64,000 nucleotides of DNA from Thalassia testudinum (lineage: Eukaryota > Streptophyta > Magnoliopsida > Alismatales > Hydrocharitaceae). The stretch spans positions 100,223,501 through 100,287,500 of the forward strand of contig JAZHRO010000014.1 in NCBI GenBank assembly GCA_037157565.1, given 5' to 3'. Numbering within the stretch: position 1 is the first letter of the stretch; each line of letters opens with the position of its first letter. Shown here piece by piece: positions 34,102 to 43,977 of this stretch. Position numbers and translations under genes: made by a program. The notes under the pieces were generated by a model that was not told the DNA's origin, searched no databases, and saw only the letters and a program-made list of their open reading frames with translations.

Positions 34102-37100
34102 TCAGCCGGGCGTGAAGGTATGCACGGAAGACGTAAGATCATGTAAATAATTGGACACTTGGATCCCCACAAAAAAGGTGTCGTCTTCTAGATCCCTAAA
34201 AAATTGATTAGAAATAATATTGCGATCAAAGTTGGATGGAAAATGATAAGTGTAGCCTGAGTCTGGCCATGGGTTTAAATTAGGTTGGGTGCCAAACTCA
34301 GGCGGGGTTGGTGGCAGGTCCGTTAGAAAGGGGTCGGGGAAGGAATGGTGAGGATTGGGTGAAGTTAGTGTGGAAAAGTTAGGTGCGTGAATAGTGGGTG
34401 GGTTAGGGGGGGTATCAGGAATAAATTTGGGGTCAAGACAAGTTTCCGGATCACAGATTTCGCCGACCACTGATTCTGAATCAGAGTCCTCAAAAAAATT
34501 ATGGTCGGTAAGGGTATCTATTAACATTGTCTCCTCCACCATATTGGAAATTTCAGTATCTGAGTCCTCAAAGAAGTTATCATCATGGAATCTCCTGGAG
34601 GATTTAAAAATATCTAAAGTGATAGTTTGGCCTGCACAGTTAATATCCATTTTGCCTGTGTGGCAATTGATATTTGCCTTTGCAGTGGCCAAAAAGGGGC
34701 GTCCAAGGATTATTGGGGAGTCCAGTAATGATTCAGGTGCCTCAATGTCAAGAACCAGAAAGTCTGCAGGGAAGATACAATTCTGGACATTGATTAAAAC
34801 ATCCTCGATAATCCCACGAGGTTTGATTGTAGATCGGTCGGCTAATTGCAGGGTAACCTCGACGGGTTTTAATTCACCGATATGAAATTCTTCGAATAAA
34901 CTCGTGGGAATAATATTAACTGAGGCACCAAGATCAAGGAGGGCGCGATTAAATGTAGTGTCATCAATAATTACAGAAATTAAAGGCGACCCCGGATCTT
35001 TCATCTTAGGAGGCAGCTTACTCTGTATGACAGAGCTTACTGTCTCTGAAAGATGCACCTGTCCTAGATTTTTAGCCTGCCTTTTAGGAGTACAAATATC
35101 CTTCAAAAATTTAGCATAGGCAGGTATATATTTGATGGCATCTAGGAGAGGAATATTGATATGAACTTGCCCAAATAGCTCCATGAGTTCTTCTGTAGTG
35201 GGCTCAGATTTCTTTTTTTTGTTGGTGGTGGGGTAGAGAGCTTGTGGGAAAGGGACAGGAATCTTGTCTTGATATTTTTGTTTTTCTTTTTCTTCCTGAT
35301 GGGGAGGTGGGGAGTCAATTTGCACAGGTATCTTACCAGGTTCGTGTGAAGGCCTGGGGTCAGTGGTGGTTTTCCCACTCCTCAAAGTAACTGCATGTGC
35401 AGTCGGATTATTATTTAGAGGAGGTGGGGGGGCCTGTGATTGCAGAAACCTGGGCGGCTGCTGAGGTGGTGGATTAGGAGGATGCTGATGTGGATAATGT
35501 GGATTTCTGCCCATATAATGGTTTCCTTGGTGATTAGGGTTGGGTATGGGTTGGGACGGAAGATGTCCTACAGGTCTTTGCGTGGGAGTAACCCCAATCT
35601 GATTGTTCAGATTTGTGATGTTGCGGGTTACTTCCGTCATTTTTGTTTGCATATCCTGCAGGGTTCGCAGCATCTGGGCATTGATATCTTGTTGGGATGG
35701 CCCAGGATGGAAGTTTGGATTCAACCCATACCCATTAAAATGATATGGTTGGGAGGAAACTTCATTATTCCAGGAGTAGTTCGGGTAATTTTTCCAATTG
35801 GAAGAATTTTTAAAGGGCTCCTGGATGGCAGAAATATTTTGAGTGGGGTTAAGATCTGGATAGTTGTAGTTCCCCAGTGAATCATGGGCAACCTCAGAAT
35901 AATCAGCAGGGGTAGTGTTGAGATTGTGCAAATTTTCTCTTTGTGGAAAGTTAGGTTGGGTTAGATGTGGGTGTGGAGCTTGAGTTGAAGTGGCTAGTCT
36001 TTCCTCAATTTTCTTTTGATTAATATGCATCTGGTCGAGTTTTTGAGCAATCAATTGAAGATCGTCTTGGGTGACAGGGATAGATTGAGTGCCTATTTCA
36101 TGAACACCGAACTGCGGGTTTTGGGTTCTGCAAAATGTGTTCATGGAAGCTTGATTAAATGAGTTTTCACTCATTTCTTCGAACAGGTCATAGGCACTTT
36201 CTGCATCTTTATTTAAAAAGTTGCCGCCACACGAGGCGTCGACAAACTGTCGGATTTGATCTTCTAATCCATGATAGAAGATTTGCACGAGCTGCCATAA
36301 AGGAATCTCGTGGTGCGGGCAACTTCTTAAAAGGTCTTGAAATCTTTCCCAAGAATCATGGAAAGTTTCACCAGATTTTTGGTGAAAGGTCGTAATAGAT
36401 CTTCGTAAGGAATTGGTACGACCTATGGGAAAGAATTTCTTGAGGAAGGCACTCTTGAGCTGAGGCCATGTTGTAATGGGTCGGCCAATGGTCCTGAACC
36501 AATAAGCGGCCTTATCTTTAAGAGATAATGGAAAAAGCCGCATCAGCCATATGTCTTCTTGCACATTTCGGGAACGGGTTGTCTGTGCAAGAAGAGTTAG
36601 TTCTTCAAGGTGGCTGAAAGGGTCTTCCCTAGGAAGGCCATGAAAGTGTTTAATCAGGTTCAGGACGGCTGGCTTGATCTCAAAGTCCCCCTCCGGTATG
36701 ACCACCCCTGGTCGTTCCTCATAATAAGACGGATCATAGAAATCTTTTAGAGGAACAACAGGCTGCTGACGGGGTGGGGGGTTTGTCCTTGGATTGGCTA
36801 GGTTTTGGATGTTCCTAGTCAATGTTTGTTGATTGGAATTTAATTTATTAATCTGATCGGCCATCAATTTTAAAAGATCAGGTAGGGGGTCTTGATGTTG
36901 TGTGTGGGGCAACTCAAGATTGGGGAGCTCCAAGTGTGGGAAGTTACTGGTGGTTGGGTTTTGGGTGGAAAGGTTAGAATTAGGGTTAGAGGTGGGGTTA
37001 GAGGTAGACTTGGAAGGGTCAGTGGACCTATTTTGTTGTGTTTCCGTTTTTTCAGGAGAAGACAGAAAAAGTGGTCTTTTTACGTGGGGGGCGAAATCAA

Positions 37101-37143
37101 ATGGTCCTTCCAAGTGCGGATTTTGAGACCGTCGCCCGTGCAT
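34102..37143 (-). CDS. gag-pro: Gag-protease polyprotein, intact, element A unit 2 (1013 aa)
   Basis: Same architecture and length as unit 1: Gag domain about residues 165-330, protease active site LLDLGASVNIIP at 735-746, acidic tail with two NFFEDSD motifs, and no polymerase. By eye I count eight amino-acid differences from unit 1, most in the low-complexity N-terminus (for example M33T, P57L, T97I) plus H190R and S267R in Gag and M521T; none touches the protease motifs. Its own 5' LTR (A-3) has lost the TATA box, so transcription from its normal promoter is unlikely even though the frame is open. Confidence 0.93.
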   Translation of the reverse strand: MHGRRSQNPHLEGPFDFAPHVKRPLFLSSPEKTETQQNRSTDPSKSTSNPTSNPNSNLSTQNPTTSNFPHLELPNLELPHTQHQDPLPDLLKLMADQINKLNSNQQTLTRNIQNLANPRTNPPPRQQPVVPLKDFYDPSYYEERPGVVIPEGDFEIKPAVLNLIKHFHGLPREDPFSHLEELTLLAQTTRSRNVQEDIWLMRLFPLSLKDKAAYWFRTIGRPITTWPQLKSAFLKKFFPIGRTNSLRRSITTFHQKSGETFHDSWERFQDLLRSCPHHEIPLWQLVQIFYHGLEDQIRQFVDASCGGNFLNKDAESAYDLFEEMSENSFNQASMNTFCRTQNPQFGVHEIGTQSIPVTQDDLQLIAQKLDQMHINQKKIEERLATSTQAPHPHLTQPNFPQRENLHNLNTTPADYSEVAHDSLGNYNYPDLNPTQNISAIQEPFKNSSNWKNYPNYSWNNEVSSQPYHFNGYGLNPNFHPGPSQQDINAQMLRTLQDMQTKMTEVTRNITNLNNQIGVTPTQRPVGHLPSQPIPNPNHQGNHYMGRNPHYPHQHPPNPPPQQPPRFLQSQAPPPPLNNNPTAHAVTLRSGKTTTDPRPSHEPGKIPVQIDSPPPHQEEKEKQKYQDKIPVPFPQALYPTTNKKKKSEPTTEELMELFGQVHINIPLLDAIKYIPAYAKFLKDICTPKRQAKNLGQVHLSETVSSVIQSKLPPKMKDPGSPLISVIIDDTTFNRALLDLGASVNIIPTSLFEEFHIGELKPVEVTLQLADRSTIKPRGIIEDVLINVQNCIFPADFLVLDIEAPESLLDSPIILGRPFLATAKANINCHTGKMDINCAGQTITLDIFKSSRRFHDDNFFEDSDTEISNMVEETMLIDTLTDHNFFEDSDSESVVGEICDPETCLDPKFIPDTPPNPPTIHAPNFSTLTSPNPHHSFPDPFLTDLPPTPPEFGTQPNLNPWPDSGYTYHFPSNFDRNIISNQFFRDLEDDTFFVGIQVSNYLHDLTSSVHTFTPG

Positions 37144-38716
37144 AAAATGGAAGAACGGGGAGGGGAGGAGAAGAGAAAGAGATGAGAGAAAGTGTGCAAT
37201 TCAAACAAACAAAAACTAGACCTAACTTAATTGTGACTCCCTAATAATAACCTAAGTCTTGGTCTATATAGGAAATAAGTAGTCAATAGTGAATACCCGT
37301 TCTATCAACAAATCTAGCCAAGTTGCTTAAGGGGAGGTTTGGGCCCAAACGTTTCCCAGGGAAAACCCCAGGTGCTTGTACAAACCCGCGCCTGGTCGTT
37401 TGACATGGCCCCTCAGCCTGAACACCAGATATAGATGACAGAATTGGTACTAACTAAAGAAAACTTAAGACCTAAATAGCAAGCCTAAGTTGATAAAGCC
37501 TTAGGGGTCAAGTTGCTACAAATTTTAATTAGGTCTAGGATTCTATAGTGCACACGGAATGTGGAGGGCGTTTATTGGGTTGTTGCCCTGTTATTTGATT
37601 TTTTTGTGTGTGTGCAGGAATTGGAGAGTGGCTCCAATGAAAATCAAGTTGTCACACAATTTTTTTTTTTGTATTTTTGTCTTTTAGGATTTGATTTAAT
37701 TGAATGTATTTTAGGGTTTCTTTAGTTAAATTTTCAAACAAGTTTGAAAACCCACAATCAAAGGAAAACAAGTTGTATGGGTGATTGTATATTTCCTTTG
37801 AATTAATCCTCAAAAGAGAAAGAAAGAAACCCTAAGCCAATTATCCCTAAGACAGAAATTTAACTACCAATGAGTTATTTTTTAGGCTTTCAGAATTAAG
37901 TAGTGGTCCAAACAAGTCAAACAACACCACTACTTTGAATAAAATCAAACAAGGATTCCAGAAAAGATTTTCGTAAGATTTTAGGAATTCGTTTGATAAT
38001 TGTTTTGAATTTTTAATTGTACTGGTGTCAAAGTCCAGAAATAATACCTGTGGGTATTATGAACTTTTTAGTACTACCACCGACCTCAGAAAATTTTTAT
38101 GATTTTATATGATATATAAAATTTTACAAGGATTCTAACAATCTCAATTTCCCAAAAATTGGATGAGTATAAAAATTCTGAAAATTCGCGGACAGTAGCA
38201 AAATAGGAAGATAAGAGGGTATGACCTCTCTGCAATCCACGAATTTTTAAAAATTAAATACAAATCCAATTGATTTGAAATTTGGAACAGATGTTCCTAA
38301 CTTAATGGGGAATCACTCTATGAAATTTTATGATTTTAGGAGGCCTGGGGTGTTAGGAATCGATTTTTCAAGTCCGGACAGAAATCTGGACCCGAAAAAT
38401 AGAACACCAATACTTGCAATGGAGTGGTGTTAAAGAAGCATATAAGCAAACAATGGATTTTAAAATGCACCACTCCACTTAATTTAAGTGTTTAGGGTCC
38501 TGAAAGCCAAGTTTAATATATTTTTGGTAGTTTTAATTATTTATGTGACCAGAAAGAGGAACCAACCTGAATTTTCGCGGGAAGAAAAGGACCTTTGAGC
38601 TCTCTCTTCCAGATTCCCGCCTTCCCGCTGTAGTTCCTGCACACACAAAAGAAAGAAAGAGAAGGGGATGAGATCCACTTCAAGCAAGAGAAAATGAGTT
38701 AATGCAAAGCCGTGCC
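37144..38716 (-). other. A-2 leader (untranslated)
   Basis: Near-identical to the unit 1 leader, with no supported gene. Confidence 0.65.
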
Positions 38717-38734
38717 TCCTCGGCAACGGCGCCA
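38717..38734 (-). other. Primer-binding site (tRNA-Asp) of A unit 2
   Basis: Same sequence and five-base spacer (38735-38739) as in unit 1. Confidence 0.9.
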
Positions 38735-38739
38735 AAAAG

Positions 38740-40340
38740 TGATAGCGATAATACGCGGTTTGTTAAATACGTCGTTGTAACGCGCAAAATCGATCAACTC
38801 TTAAATTTATATTCCTAAATAGGGGAGTATCTAGGGTCGTCCAAGGAGGCAATATGGTTGCAAAATTGATTCTCTTGCTTGGAATATATCTCAACTTTCT
38901 TTTTGGTAATTTTCAATATACCATTTTTCTTTATTTTTGAACTAAGGCAACATACGAACTGATGGCGGGAAAAGTGTTTACACTTCCAATTAAGTAAACA
39001 ACTCTAAAGTAGCAAGTAGAGCCTCTCCCTAAGCTCACTCTAGGCAAGTGGAGACCTAGAATAATTAGGGAGAGGAAGTGAAGAATGCTGAAAATAAGCA
39101 AAAAGAAATGCAAACAAGATATGCGAAAAAGGCAACTAGATAAGTGATAAAGTGTTTAACAAAAAAGCCTAGTAGAGGAATGCTTCTACTACTTGATAAT
39201 TGAAGTAAAAGAAAACACAAATCCTATAAATAGATGGTGAAGAAGAGGGCTTCTTGCTCCAAGGTTGGTGGCTCCCAAGCTTGAAAAGAATCCTTCAACT
39301 CCTTCCTTGCAGAACTCCGGCAAGGTGATGACCTCCAAGGCAAGCCCTAAGGGGGAGCTAGCTAGGGTTGATTTTGGAGGTAATGAATGGCCAAGGAGCT
39401 GGTTGTTAGCTATGCTAAGCTAATCTAAGATAAGCTAAGCTAGCTTAGCTAAAGGTGGAGTGGAGGAGAAGGTGTTGGAGCTAGGGTTTGGAGGAAGGAG
39501 CTGAGGAGGAGAGTCTGGAGCTGGAGCTGGCTGCTACTGAAGAGGCTGGCATGGGGCTACTCTAGCTGGCTTAGCTTGCTAGTTCTTTGCTAGCTACTAA
39601 GCCAAGCTAAAGTGAGCTAGCTTCTACCAAAATGAGCTGAGGTGAGCTAGGTCTGGTGCTCCCGGGGAGAATCAAGCTGGTTGAGGCAGCTAAGGTAGCT
39701 TAGCTCAACTGAGTTGAGCTAAGCTGAGTCCCCGGGAGCTGGACTTGAGCTTCCTGAGCTGAGATGAATTCTTCTTCAGCTGGCTGGAGTTGAGTGGAGC
39801 TGAATGTAGCTGGATCTGAGCTGGGATGAACTCCTGTCAACTCAGCTGAGCTAGCTAGAGCTCCCTGTGAACTAGTGGGAGCTGAGATGAGCTAGACTCA
39901 GCTAAGTTGAGCTGGATCTGAGCTGACTTGAGCTAGGGTGAGCTAAGATGAACTCTCTTGAGCTGCCATCCAGCTGAGATTAGCTGAATGGAGCTGGGAT
40001 GAGCTAACCCTAGTTCAAGTAAGCTAGGTTCCAGCTGCGGTGAGCTGGATCAAGCTGAGGTGAGCTGGATCAAGCTGAGGTGAGCTGGATTAGGCTGAGT
40101 TCCAGCTAGTCTGGGCTTCTCCTTCACCATTTGCCTTCTTGAGTGCTAGGGTTTTAGGGATCTGTGCATCTGTACATCCCTAACACTCACAAAAACTCAT
40201 TAAAACGACAATAAAAAAATGCAATGCATGCCTATCCTAATTTATGCCTAAATGCAGCCCAAAAACCCGTTTGCGGAGTAAAATCCTAAGAGCTAGGTTT
40301 GTTTTAATGCATAAGAATGATGATAAACTGGCGTTTATCA
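38740..40340 (-). repeat. LTR A-3, internally deleted (1601 bp)
   Basis: Both termini are intact but 683 bases are missing at 39355/39356, where ggggg joins agctagct. Compared with A-2, the lost part spans about 31019-31702: the TATA box, all six GGCGCC sites and the start of the transcribed region. A short run of G at both ends of the lost segment suggests microhomology-mediated deletion. Confidence 0.9.
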
Positions 40341-41754
40341 CACCCCCATGCTTATCTTTTGCTAGTCTCTTAGCAAAACTTAAAATGGAATTTTTGGGAA
40401 ATCTAATTTTTTTGACTTTGGAGGAGAAAAAGAGATCAATGGACCTTGGCAGATTAAAAACACTGGAGGTACGGGATTTGTTAAAGATAAACATCGGGAT
40501 TTGTTTTTGGATTCAACCATTAGATAGAACGGGATCAATATATCTTCAAAAAAATTCTCAAATTAACCCCTTGTTAATTCAGATGACTTGAAATGTTTGT
40601 TTTTAGGAATTTTTTTTGGCTCATGAATCTGATTCTCAACTTGCAAAATCCTTTAAAACCTTGTGGCTGTGCTTGTGAAAAGCCAACATTTATAAGGGCG
40701 TGTTAATTTATTTATATATATATATTTTTTTTTTTCTCCCCCATGCTTATTTTTAGCTTAGTCTTACAACTGATGTGTTGGGATCATCATTCCCGTTACC
40801 ATTTCTCGAGGGGGCTCTGGCGCCAGTACTTCGAGATAGCACTGTCCATGACACCACCCAGGAGCTCACAACCCCAGAACACGATGCGGTGAAAAGGGGC
40901 GCTCCAAACAAACTCAAGCTCTTGCTCCGACACTATAGGTAGAGCACCGTCCAAGACACTTGAGCTGCTAAAATGCGCTTTAATGCTCCGTCTAAAGATA
41001 TGAAATATAGATATGGAGCAACGCCGAGGTGGTAACATGTTGACATCGCGTCCTTAAAGGAGGCATTTTCCTCCTTCCCGGCGGTGGGAACTCAAACCAA
41101 TGATCTGCTTCAGACTTTCACTAAGTCCAAACAAGGGAGTTTTTCAAATTTTTAGTTATCTTTAAGTGTTGGATTGTGTGTGAAGAGTGACACAAGAAGT
41201 TTCTCAAAACATGCAAGTTTTTGAATCAGAAGCTAAGTCAAATAATTTCCATATTGCAAAATAGGATCAAGTCACCTGAACTATTATGAGTTCAGGTGGA
41301 ATTTTATAGAAAGATATCTGATCTTGTCTAAAATAGACCCTGGAATTCTAATGATCAGATCCATATCCTCATCCTTAGTTTGTTAAGGATTAAATCCATT
41401 GTACCAAAAGTGAAATTTTCGACCTTAGTCCCGATTTCAAAATTTTTCCTCAAAAAGTTTTGAACATTTTTTATTTATATATATATATTTTTATTTTTTT
41501 TGGGTATGCAAGCAGGAAATAAATTAAACAAAAATGCATGTTTTTAGGTTTTGAAAATCCTGAATCGATCGTAAAAATTTAAAAACAACCCCCCATGATT
41601 AAGATATGCCATGTCCTCATGCATTAGGAGGGAAAAGGGATCACCTTAGTGATGACGGTCGGGTTTAGGATGAACAAAACCTGGAAAAAGAAGAAAAAAA
41701 GGAACGCAAGAAAATGATGGGTTACCTCCCATCCAGTGCTATCTTTTACGCCAT
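40341..41754 (-). other. A-3 3' non-coding region
   Basis: Homologous to 24350-25766, including the three polypurine-like tracts. The outermost one here reads with six C on the + strand (about 41589). Confidence 0.75.
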
Positions 41755-42000
41755 TCAGCCGGGCGTGAAGGTATGCACGGAAGACGTAAGATCATGTAAA
41801 TAATTGGACACTTGGATCCCCACAAAAAAGGTGTCATCTTCTAGATCCCTAAAAAATTGATTAGAAATAATATTGGGATCAAAGTTGGATGGAAAATGAT
41901 AAGTGTAGCCTGAGACTGGCCATGGGTTTAAATTAGGTTGGGTGCCAAACTCAGGCGGGGTTGGTGGCAGGTCCGTTAGAAAGGGGTGGGGGAAGGAATG
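41755..42000 (-). pseudogene. gag-pro: C-terminal remnant of the third A gag-protease gene
   Basis: Only about the last 82 codons remain, ending in the conserved HTFTPG. At 42000 the homology stops abruptly and C's 3' LTR begins. An open frame runs across the junction to 42186, fusing this tail to antisense LTR sequence. That chimeric frame has no promoter evidence and is probably accidental. Confidence 0.85.
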
Positions 42001-43696
42001 CTGCTGCTCTGCCGCACTACTAGCAGCAGGGCTGCCTTCCCCTGCTCTTCCCGCGCCGCACCCAGCGCGCGCCTCTCCAGCCCTCTCCTCGCCGTCGCTC
42101 CTTCCTCTGGGCAGCTTCTTCTCCGGCGACAGTCGATATGACTGTCGCCTGTTCCGGCCCCTCCTTGTCCTGTTAAGTAGGTACAACTCACCTTTCTCCC
42201 CTCTCCCTTTTCCTCACTTTAAACCCTTACTGTCGCCCTCGATTCCGACCAATCGCCCTCACCTTCTCCACCTCCGGCCACACTCCGGCGACTCGCTCCC
42301 ATCACTCCAGCACCCCACACGGCTCGCCGACCTGCACATAATCTCCGCCTCCTCACCCTGATCCATTTCCGCCCTTCCAATTCCCGCCACCCGACCTCTG
42401 CAAATCCACCGAACACACCCACTTCCCGACCCACAGTCCGACCTAGGGCAGCCCTTAGGCTCCGCCCCGCCGCCTGCACCCCCCCGACCACCTTCGCCGT
42501 GCCACGGCGAAGGTCCTCCGCATTTCTGATTGGGCCGAGAGGCCGTTTCTCTGTGGGCAGGTACCTGCGCTCGCCGCCGCCATTGTTGAAGCGAAGCAGC
42601 TTCTTCACCTGCTGCCCCAGGTGCGCCACACCCAGGTCACGCTCCCAGGCAGTGCGAGGCGTCTTCGCGAAATGCCAGGCTGCAGTTGAGGCGAAGCTCT
42701 CGCGCGAAGCCCCCGCGCTTCGCCTCGACTGCCGATGCTTCCACCACGCAGGCATCCAAATTGGGGTGGGACATTTAGTCCCACCTCGGAAAGCCACTGA
42801 GGCGAACGGGCGCTTAAAGGCAAAACGTGCCTTAAGCTGTTCGCCTCAGTTCACGGGGTGAGGTCCCCTTCACCCACCCGACTACCCGGCCTCGTCCGCA
42901 CGCACGCCTTGCGGACCTGGCCCGACCCGACTAAGCCCGACCTGCACTCCTCGCCCACCACCGCACGCTGGTGGGCCTGGACCCGGGCGCGACCCGCGTA
43001 CCCGATTACCCGGTTGCTCTGGGAGAGCTTTCCTAAGAGCGACTTCTGTGAGAGAGAAACGCGGGTGGGGGAGGGTAGAGTAGGTTTTGCCATCTCTGAT
43101 TGGAACTTTGAGTGTGCAGGCACAGGTGCAGGGACTGCGGAAGGGCTGAAGAGAAGAAGAAGAAGACTGAAGGAAGGAGCACCGAGCGGCACTGTAGCAG
43201 CGACGACTTAAGTCGTCTGAGTGGAAAATCAGACGATGCTCTGAAGGCAAAAAAGAAAGAAGAAGAACATCACCACTGCTGCAGATAAAGAAGACAGAAA
43301 GAAAAAGAAGAAAGAAGGAGAGACGACGTCCTGATAGCAAAAGCAGAAGAAGAGCACGAGAAGAAGATCAGAAGAAAGAAGTAAAAAGAAGATCTGAAGA
43401 ACAGAAGGCAGAAGAAGAAGACCACAAGGAGATAAACAAAGAAGAAGAAACCAAAAGCCAAAGAGAAGAGAAAACAAAGAGGAAGAAAGAAGAGAAGAAG
43501 AAGATTTTCATCTCTCTCCCTCTCTCTCTCTCTTTATCTTTTGTAATAAGAATTTGTACCCCTAGAATACAACTTGCTCCCTGAGTTCGACCTCGGGAAC
43601 TCTTTATTTTTCGAGTAAAAAAATTATATATTTGAAATGATGGCAATAACTGGCTATACTACAACGCTATAACAAAACCTAGTTGTCGCCACGTCA
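42001..43696 (+). repeat. 3' LTR of element C, truncated at its 5' side
   Basis: From 42008 it matches 12993-14683 of the 5' LTR closely and ends acgtca directly before the agaac duplication. The first 1054 bases, including the palindrome and TATA box, are missing. The bases ctgctg at the join (42001-42006) match neither side clearly and may be filler. Confidence 0.9.
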
Positions 43697-43701
43697 AGAA
43701 C
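43697..43701. repeat. Target-site duplication of element C, right (agaac)
   Basis: Pairs with 11934-11938. G's leader resumes here. Confidence 0.9.
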
Positions 43702-43977
43702 CTTCTCCCTAGTCCCTCCTTCTAACTGGTTGGATTGCCTGGATATAAGTAGCGTAAATTGTCTATAATGTTAAGATGGATTCTGAGAGTATGTAGACCT
43801 TTTGGTTACCCAACCTAAGGATAGGCTTGTATTTTTTGTGCTGCAGGGTCCCTTCTCTTCCCCATCCTTCCGACTTCCTTCTAGTGTATGCTTAGAAGGA
43901 GGTCATTGAACCCTTGTTTGGAAGGACCTATTGACCATTCCCGGAGGTGGAGGTTGAGTTTTAGCCAAGTAGATCCC
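43702..43977 (+). other. G leader, third part
   Basis: Matches the reverse complement of about 1-100 at the left end of the window. Non-coding, up to the gag start. Confidence 0.7.

Larger units (their letters stand above)
22066..42000 (-). mobile_element. A array: tandem non-autonomous gag-protease LTR retrotransposon
   Basis: On the reverse strand the order from right to left is: truncated internal region (40341-42000), LTR (38740-40340), internal (32688-38739), LTR (30404-32687), internal (24350-30403), LTR (22066-24349). Period is 8.34 kb. Neighbouring units share LTRs, as expected from unequal recombination between LTRs and not from independent insertions. Both complete units encode an intact gag-protease frame and no polymerase. 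A single unit would be about 10.6 kb. Confidence 0.92.
11939..43696 (+). mobile_element. Element C, Ty3/Gypsy LTR retrotransposon, nested and deleted
   Basis: C is bounded by agaac on both sides, by an intact 5' LTR (11939-14683) and by the last 1.69 kb of its 3' LTR (42001-43696). Its gag is cut by element D at 17412. Everything downstream in C (protease, pol, 3' non-coding, start of 3' LTR) has been deleted together with parts of D and the A array. Its leader and gag are almost identical to F's, so it once belonged to the same polymerase-bearing family. Confidence 0.88.

Noticed and set aside
41755..42186. A 143-codon fusion of the A protease tail to an arginine-rich N-terminus
   Set aside because: The frame crosses the deletion join between A and antisense C LTR sequence. 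There is no promoter or homology for a real gene.
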